From Streptomyces violaceoruber (lineage in GTDB: Bacteria > Actinomycetota > Actinomycetes > Streptomycetales > Streptomycetaceae), in contig JODI01000002.1 of the NCBI GenBank assembly GCA_000720805.1, forward strand, positions 1 to 64,000: a DNA stretch of 64,000 bases, in the 5' to 3' direction. Made by a program: the position numbers and the translations under genes. Of this stretch, positions 23,273 to 31,859 are shown piece by piece. The stretch's first letter is position 1. The number at the start of each line of letters is the position of its first letter. Below the pieces are notes generated by a model. It was not told the DNA's origin and ran no database searches. It saw only the letters and a list, made by a program, of their open reading frames with translations.

Positions 23273-25210
23273 ATGACGGACCGGCATCACCTGCTCGTAC
23301 ACGGCGGGACGTTCGCCGCCGTCGGCGACGGAGGGGACATCAGCGGCGTCCGGAACGGCAGCTCCCCGGACGGCTTGTTCGTGCGCGACGCCCGGCATCT
23401 GAGCCGGTGGCAGCTGACCGTGGACGGCGCGGTGCCCGAGGCGCTGTCGCCGGTCACGCACGGGGACACCGCACGCTGCGTGCTGGTGCCGCGCGGCGGA
23501 CGCCTGGAGCCGCCCGCCTACACGATCTTCCGTGAACAGGCCGTCTCGGACGGCGCGTTCGTCGAGTCGCTCCGGGTCACCAGCAACCGGCCGGTGCCGA
23601 CGACGGTCCGTCTCGCGGTCACCGCGGACGCCGACTTCACCGACCAGTTCGAACTGCGCTCCGACCACCGCACGTACGCGAAAATAGGAGCCATCCGCTC
23701 GCGCCAGGTCCTGGACGACGGCGTGGAGTTCACCTACCGGCGCGGTGCATGGCGATCCTGTACGACGGTGACGGCCGAGCCGGTACCGGACGGCGTCGAG
23801 GAGACCGGCACCGGAGCCCGTCGCCTGGTGTGGACGCTGGACCTGGAGCCGCACGGTTCGGCGGAGCTGACGCTGCGGGTGATGGCCCGCCCGCACGGCG
23901 ACCGGCGGGCCCTGCGCGTCCCGCGCTCCCCGGCGGCGGTGAACGAACAACTCCTCGCGCTGGAAGGCGAGTTCGTCGAAGGCGTCGCCTTCCCGACCGG
24001 CTGGCCGGAGCTGGCCGCGGCCTGCGCGCGCGGGCTCGCCGACCTCGCCTCGCTGCAGGTCCCGGCGACCGGCCCGGACGGCGAGGACCTGCGCGTCCCG
24101 GCGGCGGGAGCCCCCTGGTTCCTCACCATGCTGGGCCGGGACGCCCTGCTGACCTCCCTGTTCGCGCTCCCCTACCGCCCACGGCTGGCCGCCGCCACGC
24201 TGCCCGCGCTCGCCGCGACCCAGGCGACGGAGACCGACCCGGAGTCCGTCGCCCAGCCCGGCAAGATCGTGCACGAGGTGCGGCACGGCGAACTGGCGCA
24301 CTTCGGCCAGGTGCCGTTCGGCCGGTACTACGGTTCGGTGGACGCCACGCCTCTGTTCCTCGTCCTGCTCGGCGCGTACGTCGAACACACCGGGGACACC
24401 GAACTGGCCCGCCGCCTGGAACCCCACGCCCGCGCGGCCATCGGCTGGATGCTGGACCACGGCGGCCTCACCTCACGCGGCTACCTGGTCTACCGCGCCG
24501 ACCAGGGCGGCCTCTCCAACCAGAACTGGAAGGACTCCCCCGGCGCCATCTGCTCGGCCGACGGCACCCGCGCGAGCGGCCCGGTGATGGCGGCGGGCGC
24601 CCAGGGATACGCGTACGACGCGCTGCGCCGCACGGCGTGGCTGGCGCGCACGGCGTGGGAGGACGCGACCTACGCGGCGCTCCTCGAACAGGCCGCCGCC
24701 GATCTGCGTGACCGTTTCCAGCGGGACTTCTGGATGCCGGACCGCTCCTTCCCCGCGCTGGCCCTGGACGGCGAGGGCCGCCAGGTGGACGCGCTCGCCT
24801 CGGACGCCGGCCATCTGCTCTGGTCGGGCCTGCTGGACAAGGAGTACGGCGAGGAGGTGGGCCGGCGGCTGCTGGCACCGGACTTCTTCTCCGGCTGGGG
24901 CGTGCGCACCCTCGCCTCGGGGCAGTCGGCGTACCACCCGCTCTCCTACCACCGCGGTTCCGTCTGGCCGCACGACAACGCGCTGATCAGTCTGGGGCTC
25001 GCCCGCTACGGCCTGCACGACGAGGCCCGCACGGTCGCCCACGCCCTGGTCGACGCGGCGACGGTGACCGGCCACCGCCTCCCGGAGGTCCTCGCGGGCT
25101 ACGGCCGCGACACCCACGCGGAGCCGGTCCCCTACCCGCACGCCTGCGTACGGGAGTCCCGCTCGGCTGCGGCACCGTTGGCGCTGCTCACGGCGGTCGG
25201 GGGCGCCTGA
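23273..25210 (+). CDS. Glycogen debranching enzyme-like amylo-alpha-1,6-glucosidase
   Basis: A 645-aa protein with an N-terminal beta-sandwich domain (residues 1 to about 200, VRNGSSPDGLFVRDARHLSR). The (alpha/alpha)6 catalytic barrel from about residue 270 includes GAPWFLTMLGRDALLTSLFA, KIVHEVRHGELAHFGQVPFG, YYGSVDATPLFLVLLGAY and YHRGSVWPHDNALISLGLARYG. RGSVWPHDN and GRDA are typical of the GDE C/GH15-related clan. The cytoplasmic substrate is probably a glucan or glucoside. A strong GGGAGGGG precedes the ATG. It is likely co-transcribed with the upstream hydrolase. Confidence 0.87.
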   Translation: MTDRHHLLVHGGTFAAVGDGGDISGVRNGSSPDGLFVRDARHLSRWQLTVDGAVPEALSPVTHGDTARCVLVPRGGRLEPPAYTIFREQAVSDGAFVESLRVTSNRPVPTTVRLAVTADADFTDQFELRSDHRTYAKIGAIRSRQVLDDGVEFTYRRGAWRSCTTVTAEPVPDGVEETGTGARRLVWTLDLEPHGSAELTLRVMARPHGDRRALRVPRSPAAVNEQLLALEGEFVEGVAFPTGWPELAAACARGLADLASLQVPATGPDGEDLRVPAAGAPWFLTMLGRDALLTSLFALPYRPRLAAATLPALAATQATETDPESVAQPGKIVHEVRHGELAHFGQVPFGRYYGSVDATPLFLVLLGAYVEHTGDTELARRLEPHARAAIGWMLDHGGLTSRGYLVYRADQGGLSNQNWKDSPGAICSADGTRASGPVMAAGAQGYAYDALRRTAWLARTAWEDATYAALLEQAAADLRDRFQRDFWMPDRSFPALALDGEGRQVDALASDAGHLLWSGLLDKEYGEEVGRRLLAPDFFSGWGVRTLASGQSAYHPLSYHRGSVWPHDNALISLGLARYGLHDEARTVAHALVDAATVTGHRLPEVLAGYGRDTHAEPVPYPHACVRESRSAAAPLALLTAVGGA

Positions 25211-25415
25211 CACCCGCGCCCGGTCCACGTGCCCGGCGCAGGTGCCCAGCCCCTGCCCGGCACCGGTTGGGCAGTCGTTTGCGCGGTGTTTGCCGAGCAC
25301 TGGGCAAAAGGGCTGAACAGCGGACGGAGCCGAACCGTACGGAAATGCGAGGGATCCCGGCCCCCCAGAGGCCGGGTCCGCCGCTCCACCGGGCTTCGTA
25401 CGGAAGGACCTTCGG

Positions 25416-27368
25416 GTGCCTGTCTTCACGCGCTTTCGCCAAACGCCGGGCACCGCCGCCGACGACACCGCCCCCGTCCCTCCGGCGAGCGAGGAGACCC
25501 CGGGGGGAGCGGCCGAGGCGGTACCGGAGGGGGCGGCGACCGACACGGCCGTGTCCGAGACGGCCGTAGCCGACACGGCCACGCCCGACACCGCCGTAAC
25601 CGACACGGCCGTGTCCGAGACGGCCGAAATCGACAAGGCCGCGCCTGGTGAACCCGATGGTGACGCCCCGGCCGGTGCCAAGGCCCGCCTCAGAGCCCGC
25701 CTGGCCCACTGGCGTTCCTGGCGCACCCGTCACCCCACCGCCGCCCGTGTCCTCTACTGGACGACCACCGCGCTGGCCGCCGCCCTGGTGCTCGGGGCGA
25801 TGCTGATGCCCAACACGGTCGCCACCGTGCAGCCCAACCGGTTCACGCGGCTGCCGGCGGAAGCGATCATCGGGGCCGCGGTGATGCTCGCGCTGCCACG
25901 TCGGCCGCGGATGATCCTGGCGGCGTTCTCCGGCGCGGTCCTCGGCGCGCTGACGATCATGAACTTCCTCGACATGGGGTTCAGGGAGTATCTCGGCCGG
26001 AGCTTCAACCTGATCCTGGACTGGAGCCTGCTGGACGACGCGCAGTCGTACATCGCGGACTCGATGGGCCGGACGACCGCCGTCGCCGCCGCCGTCGGCG
26101 CGGTGGTCCTCGTCGTCGTGCTGCTGGTGCTCATGGCGCTGGCGACGGTCCGGCTGAGCAACCTGCTGGTGCGCGACACCCGGACCGCCACCCGGGCCAC
26201 CCTGATCGCCGGCACCGTCTGGATCACCTGCTCCACCCTGGGCCTTCAGTTCAACGGCATGCCGATCGCCTCCGACCGGGCCGCCGGTGCCCTGAAGGCG
26301 CAGGCCTGGCGGGTGAAGACCACGCTGCGGGACGAGGCGGCGTTCCGGAACGAGGCCAAGGCCGACCAGTTCGGCGACACGCCCGCCGACCAGCTGCTGC
26401 CCGACCTGCGCGGCAAGGACATGATCTTCACCTTCATCGAGAGCTACGGCCGCAGTGCCATCGAGGACCCGGGCATCGCACCCGGCGTCGACGAGACACT
26501 CGACAGCAGCACCGCCGCGCTCGAGAAGGCCGGTTTCCGCGCCAGGAGCGGCTGGCTGACCTCCGCGACCTACGGCGGCAGCAGCTGGCTCGGCCACTCC
26601 ACCACCATGTCCGGCCTGTGGATCGACAACCAGCAGCGCTACCGGACCGTCATGTCCAGCGACCATCTCAGCCTCACCAAGGCCTTCAAGAAGACCGGCG
26701 CCTGGGACACGGTCGGTGTGATGCCCGGTGTCCAGAAGGGCTGGCCGGAGCAGAGCTTCTACGGCCTCGACAAGGTCTACAACGCCTTCCAGATGGGCTA
26801 CCGGGGCCCGAAGTTCAGCTGGTCGACCATGCCGGACCAGTACGCGCTGGAGGCCTTCCAGCGGCTGGAGCACGGCAAGAAGCGCGACAAGCCGCTGATG
26901 TCGGAGATCATCCTGACCTCCAGCCACCAGCCCTGGTCGCCGATCCCGAAGATGGTCGGCTGGGACCAGCTCGGCGACGGCTCGGTCTTCGGGCCGATCC
27001 AGAAGGCCGGCACCCACCCCTCCGACATCATCACCGACAGCACCCGCTCCAAGCAGGAGTACGGCAAGTCGGTCCAGTACTCCGTCACCAGCCTCACCCA
27101 GTGGCTGGAGCGCTACGGCAACGACGACACCGTCCTCGTCTTCCTCGGCGACCACCAGCCGATCGCCCGGGTCAGCGGCAACCACGCCAGCCGTGACGTG
27201 CCCGTCTCGATCGTCGCCAAGGACCCGAAGGTCCTCGACAAGATCGCCGGATGGAACTGGACGGAGGGTCTGAGGCCCGCCAAGAACGCCCCGGTGTGGA
27301 AGATGAGCTCGTTCCGCGACCGCTTCCTGACGGCGTACGGCTCGACACCCCACCCGTCCAAGGACTGA
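25416..27368 (+). CDS. Membrane sulfatase-fold protein (LtaS-like phosphatidylglycerol/CDP transferase relative)
   Basis: A 650-aa protein. The first about 95 residues are a cytoplasmic low-complexity tract with repeated DTAVSETA-type units. About five transmembrane segments follow (residues about 110-285). The extracytoplasmic domain has the alkaline phosphatase/sulfatase fold: KDMIFTFIESYGRS (metal-binding Glu), LTSATYGGSSWLGHSTTMSG (region of the nucleophile), SEIILTSSHQPWSP and VFLGDHQPIARVSG (metal-binding Asp-His). The family includes lipoteichoic-acid synthases and phosphoethanolamine transferases. Some streptomycete homologues carry other names. The exact transferred group is unknown. 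GTG 25416 is the likely start. The stop codon directly abuts the convergent dusB stop. Confidence 0.8.
   Translation: MPVFTRFRQTPGTAADDTAPVPPASEETPGGAAEAVPEGAATDTAVSETAVADTATPDTAVTDTAVSETAEIDKAAPGEPDGDAPAGAKARLRARLAHWRSWRTRHPTAARVLYWTTTALAAALVLGAMLMPNTVATVQPNRFTRLPAEAIIGAAVMLALPRRPRMILAAFSGAVLGALTIMNFLDMGFREYLGRSFNLILDWSLLDDAQSYIADSMGRTTAVAAAVGAVVLVVVLLVLMALATVRLSNLLVRDTRTATRATLIAGTVWITCSTLGLQFNGMPIASDRAAGALKAQAWRVKTTLRDEAAFRNEAKADQFGDTPADQLLPDLRGKDMIFTFIESYGRSAIEDPGIAPGVDETLDSSTAALEKAGFRARSGWLTSATYGGSSWLGHSTTMSGLWIDNQQRYRTVMSSDHLSLTKAFKKTGAWDTVGVMPGVQKGWPEQSFYGLDKVYNAFQMGYRGPKFSWSTMPDQYALEAFQRLEHGKKRDKPLMSEIILTSSHQPWSPIPKMVGWDQLGDGSVFGPIQKAGTHPSDIITDSTRSKQEYGKSVQYSVTSLTQWLERYGNDDTVLVFLGDHQPIARVSGNHASRDVPVSIVAKDPKVLDKIAGWNWTEGLRPAKNAPVWKMSSFRDRFLTAYGSTPHPSKD
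25545..25645. repeat. Coding repeat (DTAVSETA units)
   Basis: Four to five degenerate copies of a roughly 30-bp element, each built from two GACACGGCCGTG/GAGACGGCCGTA-like 15-mers, encode DTAVSETAVADTATPDTAV and continue. They lie in the cytoplasmic N-terminal tail of the sulfatase-fold protein. Confidence 0.6.
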
Positions 27369-28547
27369 TCAGCCCCCGGAGGTGTCCAGCTCCGCGTCCT
27401 CGCCGATCCCCGCGCAGTCGTACGGGTCCTTCAGCCAGCCGTCCGGCAGCACCACCCGGTTGTTGCCGGACGTACGGCCGCGGGGCCCGTCGGCGCCGGA
27501 CGGCCAGGGCTGGTCGAGGTCCAACTCGTCGAGCCCGGACCGCAGTTCGGCCAGCGAGGAGGTGATCGCGAGCCGCTTGCGCATCTCGGAGCCGACCGCG
27601 AAGCCCTTCAGGTACCAGGCCACGTGCTTGCGGAAGTCGATGACCCCGCGGGCCTCGTCGCCGATCCACTCGCCGAGCAGCGTGGCGTGCCGGACCATGA
27701 CGTCGGCGACCTCGCGCAGGGAGGGGCGTGCGATGTCGTCGGTACGCCCCTCGAAGGCGGCCACCAGGTCCGCGAACAGCCACGGCCGCCCCAGGCAGCC
27801 GCGTCCCACGACCACGCCGTCGCAGCCGGTCTCCCGCACCATCCGCAGCGCGTCCTCGGCCGACCAGATGTCGCCGTTGCCGAGCACGGGGATCTCCGGC
27901 ACATGCTCCTTCAGACGGGCGATGGCGTCCCAGTCGGCGGTGCCGCCGTAGTGCTGGGCGGCGGTGCGGCCGTGCAGGGCGATGGCCGTCACGCCTTCCT
28001 CGACCGCGATGCGGCCGGCGTCGAGGTAGGTGATGTGGTCGTCGTCGATGCCCTTGCGCATCTTCATCGTCACCGGCAGGTCACCGGCGCCGCTGACCGC
28101 CTCGCGCAGGATCGCCCGCAGCAGGTTGCGCTTGTACGGCAGCGCCGAGCCGCCGCCCTTCCGGGTCACCTTGGGGACCGGGCAGCCGAAGTTCAGGTCG
28201 ATGTGGTCGGCGAGGTCCTCCTCCGCGATCATGCGGACGGCCTTGCCGACGGTGGCCGGGTCGACGCCGTACAGCTGGATCGAGCGCGGCTTCTCCGTCG
28301 CGTCGAAGCGGATCAGCTGCATGGTCTTCTCGTTGCGCTCGACCAGCGCCCGGGTCGTGATCATCTCGCTCACGAACAGGCCTTTTCCACCGCTGAACTC
28401 CCGGCACAGGGTGCGGAAGGGCGCGTTGGTGATCCCGGCCATGGGGGCGAGGACGACGGGCGGCCGGACGGCGTGCGGGCCGATCCGCAGGGCCGTACCC
28501 GCCGTGCTGGTCAGGGGCGTGCTGTTGGTGAGCGCGGTCGTGGGCAT
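27369..28547 (-). CDS. dusB: tRNA-dihydrouridine synthase (DusB family)
   Basis: This enzyme reduces uridine to dihydrouridine in tRNA using FMN and NADPH. The 392 aa show VVLAPMAGITNAPFRTLCRE at the barrel start and the segment IDLNFGCPVPKVTRKGGGSA with the catalytic Cys. ALHGRTAAQHYGGTADWDAI, VLGNGDIWSAEDALRMVRET and GVVVGRGCLGRPWLF follow. The C-terminal helical domain reads IDFRKHVAWYLKGF. The start is probably ATG 28547 (MPTTALTN). Its GGGGGA lies directly against the ATG, which is poor spacing, so GTG 28565 or a leaderless start remains possible. It abuts the convergent upstream gene through a shared TGATCA. Confidence 0.94.
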   Translation of the reverse strand: MPTTALTNSTPLTSTAGTALRIGPHAVRPPVVLAPMAGITNAPFRTLCREFSGGKGLFVSEMITTRALVERNEKTMQLIRFDATEKPRSIQLYGVDPATVGKAVRMIAEEDLADHIDLNFGCPVPKVTRKGGGSALPYKRNLLRAILREAVSGAGDLPVTMKMRKGIDDDHITYLDAGRIAVEEGVTAIALHGRTAAQHYGGTADWDAIARLKEHVPEIPVLGNGDIWSAEDALRMVRETGCDGVVVGRGCLGRPWLFADLVAAFEGRTDDIARPSLREVADVMVRHATLLGEWIGDEARGVIDFRKHVAWYLKGFAVGSEMRKRLAITSSLAELRSGLDELDLDQPWPSGADGPRGRTSGNNRVVLPDGWLKDPYDCAGIGEDAELDTSGG

Positions 28548-28591
28548 TCCCCCATTGTCACGCACGCCGAGAGGTGGCGACGATGACCATG

Positions 28592-28619
28592 CGATAGTCA
28601 TTAGTTAGACACACTATTG
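28592..28619. promoter_or_regulatory. AT-rich imperfect dyad between dusB and the MFS exporter
   Basis: CGATAGT (28592-28598) and ACTATTG (28613-28619) form an inverted repeat with one mismatch around an AT-rich centre (CATTAGTTAGACAC). It is the only AT-rich patch in the 94-bp divergent region and sits 23 bp before the MFS start codon, a typical place for an operator overlapping a promoter. Confidence 0.4.
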
Positions 28620-28641
28620 AAGTGGGCGTAGGCTGGAGCCC

Positions 28642-30081
28642 ATGCCCGAGCTCAGTCACCGTCGTCGCATGCTGGTGCTCGCGATCTGCTGCATGAGCCT
28701 GCTGATCGTGAGCCTCGACAACACCGTCCTGAACGTCGCGTTGCCCTCCATGCAGAAGGAGCTGGACGCGAGTACGTCCGGCCTCCAGTGGACCATCGAC
28801 GCGTACACCCTCGTCCTCGCCTCGCTCCTGATGCTCTCCGGCTCCACCGCCGACCGGCTCGGCCGCAAGCGGGTCTTCATGGCGGGGCTGATCGTCTTCA
28901 CCCTCGGCTCCGCGCTGTGCTCCCTCGCGCCGAACCTGGACGCGCTGATCGCCTTCCGCATGGTGCAGGCGGTGGGCGGTTCGATGCTGAACCCGGTCGC
29001 CATGTCGATCATCACCAACACCTTCACGGACCCGCGGGAGCGAGCGCGGGCGATCGGTGCGTGGGGTGCGGTGGTCGGCATCTCCATGGCCGCCGGGCCG
29101 CTGGTCGGCGGGCTGCTCGTGGAGTCGGTCGGCTGGCGCTCGATCTTCTGGCTCAACCTGCCGGTGGGTCTGGCCGCCCTGCTGCTCACCCTGCGGTACG
29201 TGCCCGAGTCCCGGGCGCCCAAGGCCCGTCGGCCGGATCCGGTCGGCCAGGTGCTGGTGATCATGCTGTTCGGGGCGCTGACGTACGGGATCATCGAGGC
29301 GCCGGACGCGGGCCTGGTCGCCGTACTCCCGTTCTTCGCCGTGGCGCTGGCCGCGTTGGCGGGGCTGCTCCGCTACGAGCCCCGGCGGGACGAGCCGCTG
29401 ATCGACCTGCGGTTCTTCCGCTCGGCGCCGTTCAGCGGGGCCACCGTCATCGCGGTGTGCGGGTTCGCGAGTCTGGGCGGCTTCCTGTTCCTGTCGACGC
29501 TGTACCTGCAGAACGTACGGGGCCTGGACGCGATGCACGCGGGGCTGTGGATGCTGCCGATGGCCGTTCCGACGTTCCTGTGCGCACCGTTGTCCGGGCG
29601 GCTGGTCGGCACTGTCGGACCGCGGGTGCCGCTGCTGATCGCCGGGGTCGCCATGACCGCGAGCGGGGTCCTGTTCGCCGCGTTCGACGCCGAGACGTCC
29701 GACGTCACGCTGTTCGCCGGGTACGCGCTGTTCGGCATCGGCTTCGGGTTCGTCAACGCGCCGATCACCAACACGGCCGTGTCGGGCATGCCGCGCAGTC
29801 AGGCCGGGGTGGCCGCGGCCGTCGCCTCCACCAGTCGGCAGCTGGGGCAGACCCTGGGCGTCGCGGTGATCGGGGCGGTGCTGGCGGCGGGGATCAGTGC
29901 GTCGTCGTACCGGGAGACGTTCGTCTCCGCCGCCGCGCCGGGGTGGTGGATCATCGCCGGGTGCGGGCTCGCGGTGCTGGTGCTGGGGGCGGTGACCAGT
30001 GGGGCGTGGGCTCGGGGGACCGCCGCGCGGACGGCCGAGCAGCTGGAGTCTCCCGAGGTGCGGCAGGCGGTGCGCGCGTAG
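28642..30081 (+). CDS. MFS exporter, DHA2 (EmrB/QacA) family
   Basis: A 479-aa proton-driven multidrug efflux protein with 14 predicted membrane segments. Motif A is GSTADRLGRKRVFMAG. Motif C is GAVVGISMAAGPLVGGLLVE. The N-terminus reads LIVSLDNTVLNVALPSMQKE, the diagnostic D1 motif of this family. No regulator gene is adjacent, although an AT-rich dyad lies directly upstream. The substrate is unknown. Confidence 0.93.
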   Translation: MPELSHRRRMLVLAICCMSLLIVSLDNTVLNVALPSMQKELDASTSGLQWTIDAYTLVLASLLMLSGSTADRLGRKRVFMAGLIVFTLGSALCSLAPNLDALIAFRMVQAVGGSMLNPVAMSIITNTFTDPRERARAIGAWGAVVGISMAAGPLVGGLLVESVGWRSIFWLNLPVGLAALLLTLRYVPESRAPKARRPDPVGQVLVIMLFGALTYGIIEAPDAGLVAVLPFFAVALAALAGLLRYEPRRDEPLIDLRFFRSAPFSGATVIAVCGFASLGGFLFLSTLYLQNVRGLDAMHAGLWMLPMAVPTFLCAPLSGRLVGTVGPRVPLLIAGVAMTASGVLFAAFDAETSDVTLFAGYALFGIGFGFVNAPITNTAVSGMPRSQAGVAAAVASTSRQLGQTLGVAVIGAVLAAGISASSYRETFVSAAAPGWWIIAGCGLAVLVLGAVTSGAWARGTAARTAEQLESPEVRQAVRA

Positions 30082-30114
30082 GCGCCGCCCCGGCGGCCCC
30101 GCCCCGCGGACGGC

Positions 30115-30522
30115 TCAGCCGAGTTCGTACTCGAACCAGACACGATGCGTGCCGTCGGCGTCGACGGCCAGCCCTCCGGCGCCGGAGATCCCGGCCAGCT
30201 CACCGGTGCCGCTCGACGGCACCAGGGCGAAGAACTCCGCGGTGCGGTCGCTGCCGGACGTCGTCGCCGAGTGCACGAAGTTGAAGGCGCCCTCGCGGCC
30301 GTGCAGCGAACCCTCGAAGGACTCCATGGCCACATAGGTCCCGACGCCGGTCTCCTGGTCGTACGCGGCGGTGAACAGGGTCGCCGAGCGCCCCTCGATC
30401 TCCCCATGGAACTGCTTCTCCATCATCGCGACGCCTACCGGCAGCCCGGTCGACACGGCCGGCTCCGGTTTCAGCTCCGTCGGGACGAACGCCTTGACGG
30501 TAAAGGTTCCCGTCGCTCTCAT
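30115..30522 (-). CDS. DUF3224 domain protein
   Basis: A 135-aa soluble beta-barrel protein of the DUF3224 family. Typical segments are ATGTFTVKAFVPTE at the N-terminus, MEKQFHGEIEGRSATLF, YVAMESFEGSLHGREGAFNF and GELAGISGAGGLAVDADGTH. The function of the family is unknown. The ATG at 30522 starts directly at the conserved domain. In-frame ORF upstream of it is shadow coding. It is convergent with the MFS exporter, with a 33-bp gap. Confidence 0.9.
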   Translation of the reverse strand: MRATGTFTVKAFVPTELKPEPAVSTGLPVGVAMMEKQFHGEIEGRSATLFTAAYDQETGVGTYVAMESFEGSLHGREGAFNFVHSATTSGSDRTAEFFALVPSSGTGELAGISGAGGLAVDADGTHRVWFEYELG

Positions 30523-30699
30523 GCCCCGACCGTACCGACCCGGGCGGCTCTGCCAGGGAGGAACGGCAGGGACGGGTCCGGTCGGCCGGCCATGGCCCGT
30601 ATGGCGCACCGCGGTCTTCCTTCCGGGTGACCCCGGTGGCGCGAGTCCCTGGATCGCTGGTGTCTGTACGAAGGAGGACCAGGCAGAGAGCGAGAGACC

Positions 30700-31338
30700 A
30701 TGGAGCGAAAGCACGAGCGCCTCGCGACACCCTGGGCCGCCGGGGTGGCCGGGCTGGTGTTCGCGATCCTGATGGCCGCGGCGATGGTCCTGGTGCGCGT
30801 TGCTCTGCCCGCCGGAGCCGGCGGGGACGACGCGACCGTCGACGCCGGACAGCGCGGTGCCGTGCGGACGGCGCTGGCACTGCTCCCGTTCGCCGGGATC
30901 GCCTTCCTGTGGTTCATGGGCGCCCTGCGCGAGCAGACCGGCGAGGCCGAGGAGCGGTTCTTCTCCACCGTGTTCCTGGGCAGCGGCCTGGTCTTCGTCG
31001 CCACCCTGTTCGGCGCTGCCGCGGCGGCCACAACCGTGCTCGACGAGAGTCAGCAGCACCCTCCTTTCGGCCGGCACTTCGCCTACGCCCTGCTGACCAC
31101 GTACGCCATGCGGATGGCGGCGGTGTTCATCATCACGACCTCGACCATCGGCCGCCGGCGCGGCGTCCTCCCGCGCCCGCTCGTCGTCCTCGGCTACGTG
31201 GCGGGACTTGTGCTGCTCGCGGTGGGAGCGAGCGTGCCCTGGTCCGAACTGGTCTTCCCGGCCTGGGCGCTGCTCCTCAGCCTGAACATGCTGCGGGGCC
31301 GAAGTCCCGCCCGGCCTGAGCCGGCCCCGTCGACCTGA
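30700..31338 (+). CDS. Conserved membrane protein
   Basis: A 212-aa protein that I do not recognise by name. It has five or six hydrophobic segments: AAGVAGLVFAILMAAAMVLV, ALALLPFAGIAFLWFMGALR, TVFLGSGLVFVATLFGAAAA, ALLTTYAMRMAAVFIITTST, then two near the C-terminus. A polar loop (EQTGEAEERFFS) sits between segments 2 and 3. The layout resembles small integral membrane proteins of actinobacteria without assigned function. The gene ends 1 bp before the frame of the P450 fragment begins to look coding. Confidence 0.75.
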   Translation: MERKHERLATPWAAGVAGLVFAILMAAAMVLVRVALPAGAGGDDATVDAGQRGAVRTALALLPFAGIAFLWFMGALREQTGEAEERFFSTVFLGSGLVFVATLFGAAAAATTVLDESQQHPPFGRHFAYALLTTYAMRMAAVFIITTSTIGRRRGVLPRPLVVLGYVAGLVLLAVGASVPWSELVFPAWALLLSLNMLRGRSPARPEPAPST

Positions 31339-31859
31339 GCCGGCCGCACCCGCTCATCGCGGGGCACGAGACCACCGTCAATCTCATCACCAACGGAATG
31401 CTGACCCTGCTGCGCCACCCCGACGTCCTGCGGCGGCTGCGCTCGGATCCGCAGCTGGCCGTGCCCGTCGTCGAGGAGTTGCTGCGCTTCGAGCCGCCGG
31501 TGCAACTGGTGCCGCAGCGCACCACCCTCGCCGACATCGAGGTCCGCGGCGTCACCATCCCGAAGGGCGCCTCCCTCTGGCTGGTTCTGGCGTCCGGCAA
31601 CCGCGACCCCCAGCGTTTCGAGGACCCGGACCGCTTCGACCCGGACCGCCGGGACATCCAGCACCTCGGCCTGGGCAGCGGCATCCACAGCTGCTTCGGC
31701 GCACCACTCGCCCGGCTGGAGGCCCAGCTCGCCCTGTCGGAACTGGCCCGGAGGCTGGAGAACCCACGCCTGGTCGAGGACCCGCCCCCGTACCGGCAGA
31801 ACGCCGTGCTGCGCGGGCCGCGGCGTCTGGACATCTCCTGCGACGGGATCCGCCCCTAG
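31339..31859 (+). pseudogene. Cytochrome P450, 3' fragment
   Basis: The translated frame starts abruptly at the I-helix (LIAGHETTVN, the AGHETT oxygen-activation motif) and runs to the C-terminus. It includes ELLRFEPPVQLVPQRT (ExxR helix region), RFDPDRRDIQHLGLGSGI and the haem-Cys loop HSCFGAPLARLEAQ. The first about 230 residues of a normal 400-aa P450 are missing, and the sequence directly upstream belongs to another gene. ATG 31398 could start a 153-aa product, but it would lack most of the fold. The 3' end overlaps the convergent ABC permease stop by 4 bp. Confidence 0.85.

Noticed and set aside
27366..27371. Abutting convergent stops sharing TGATCA as a special signal
   Set aside because: Two stop codons meeting tail to tail make this palindrome by chance. 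No hairpin or conserved flank was seen.
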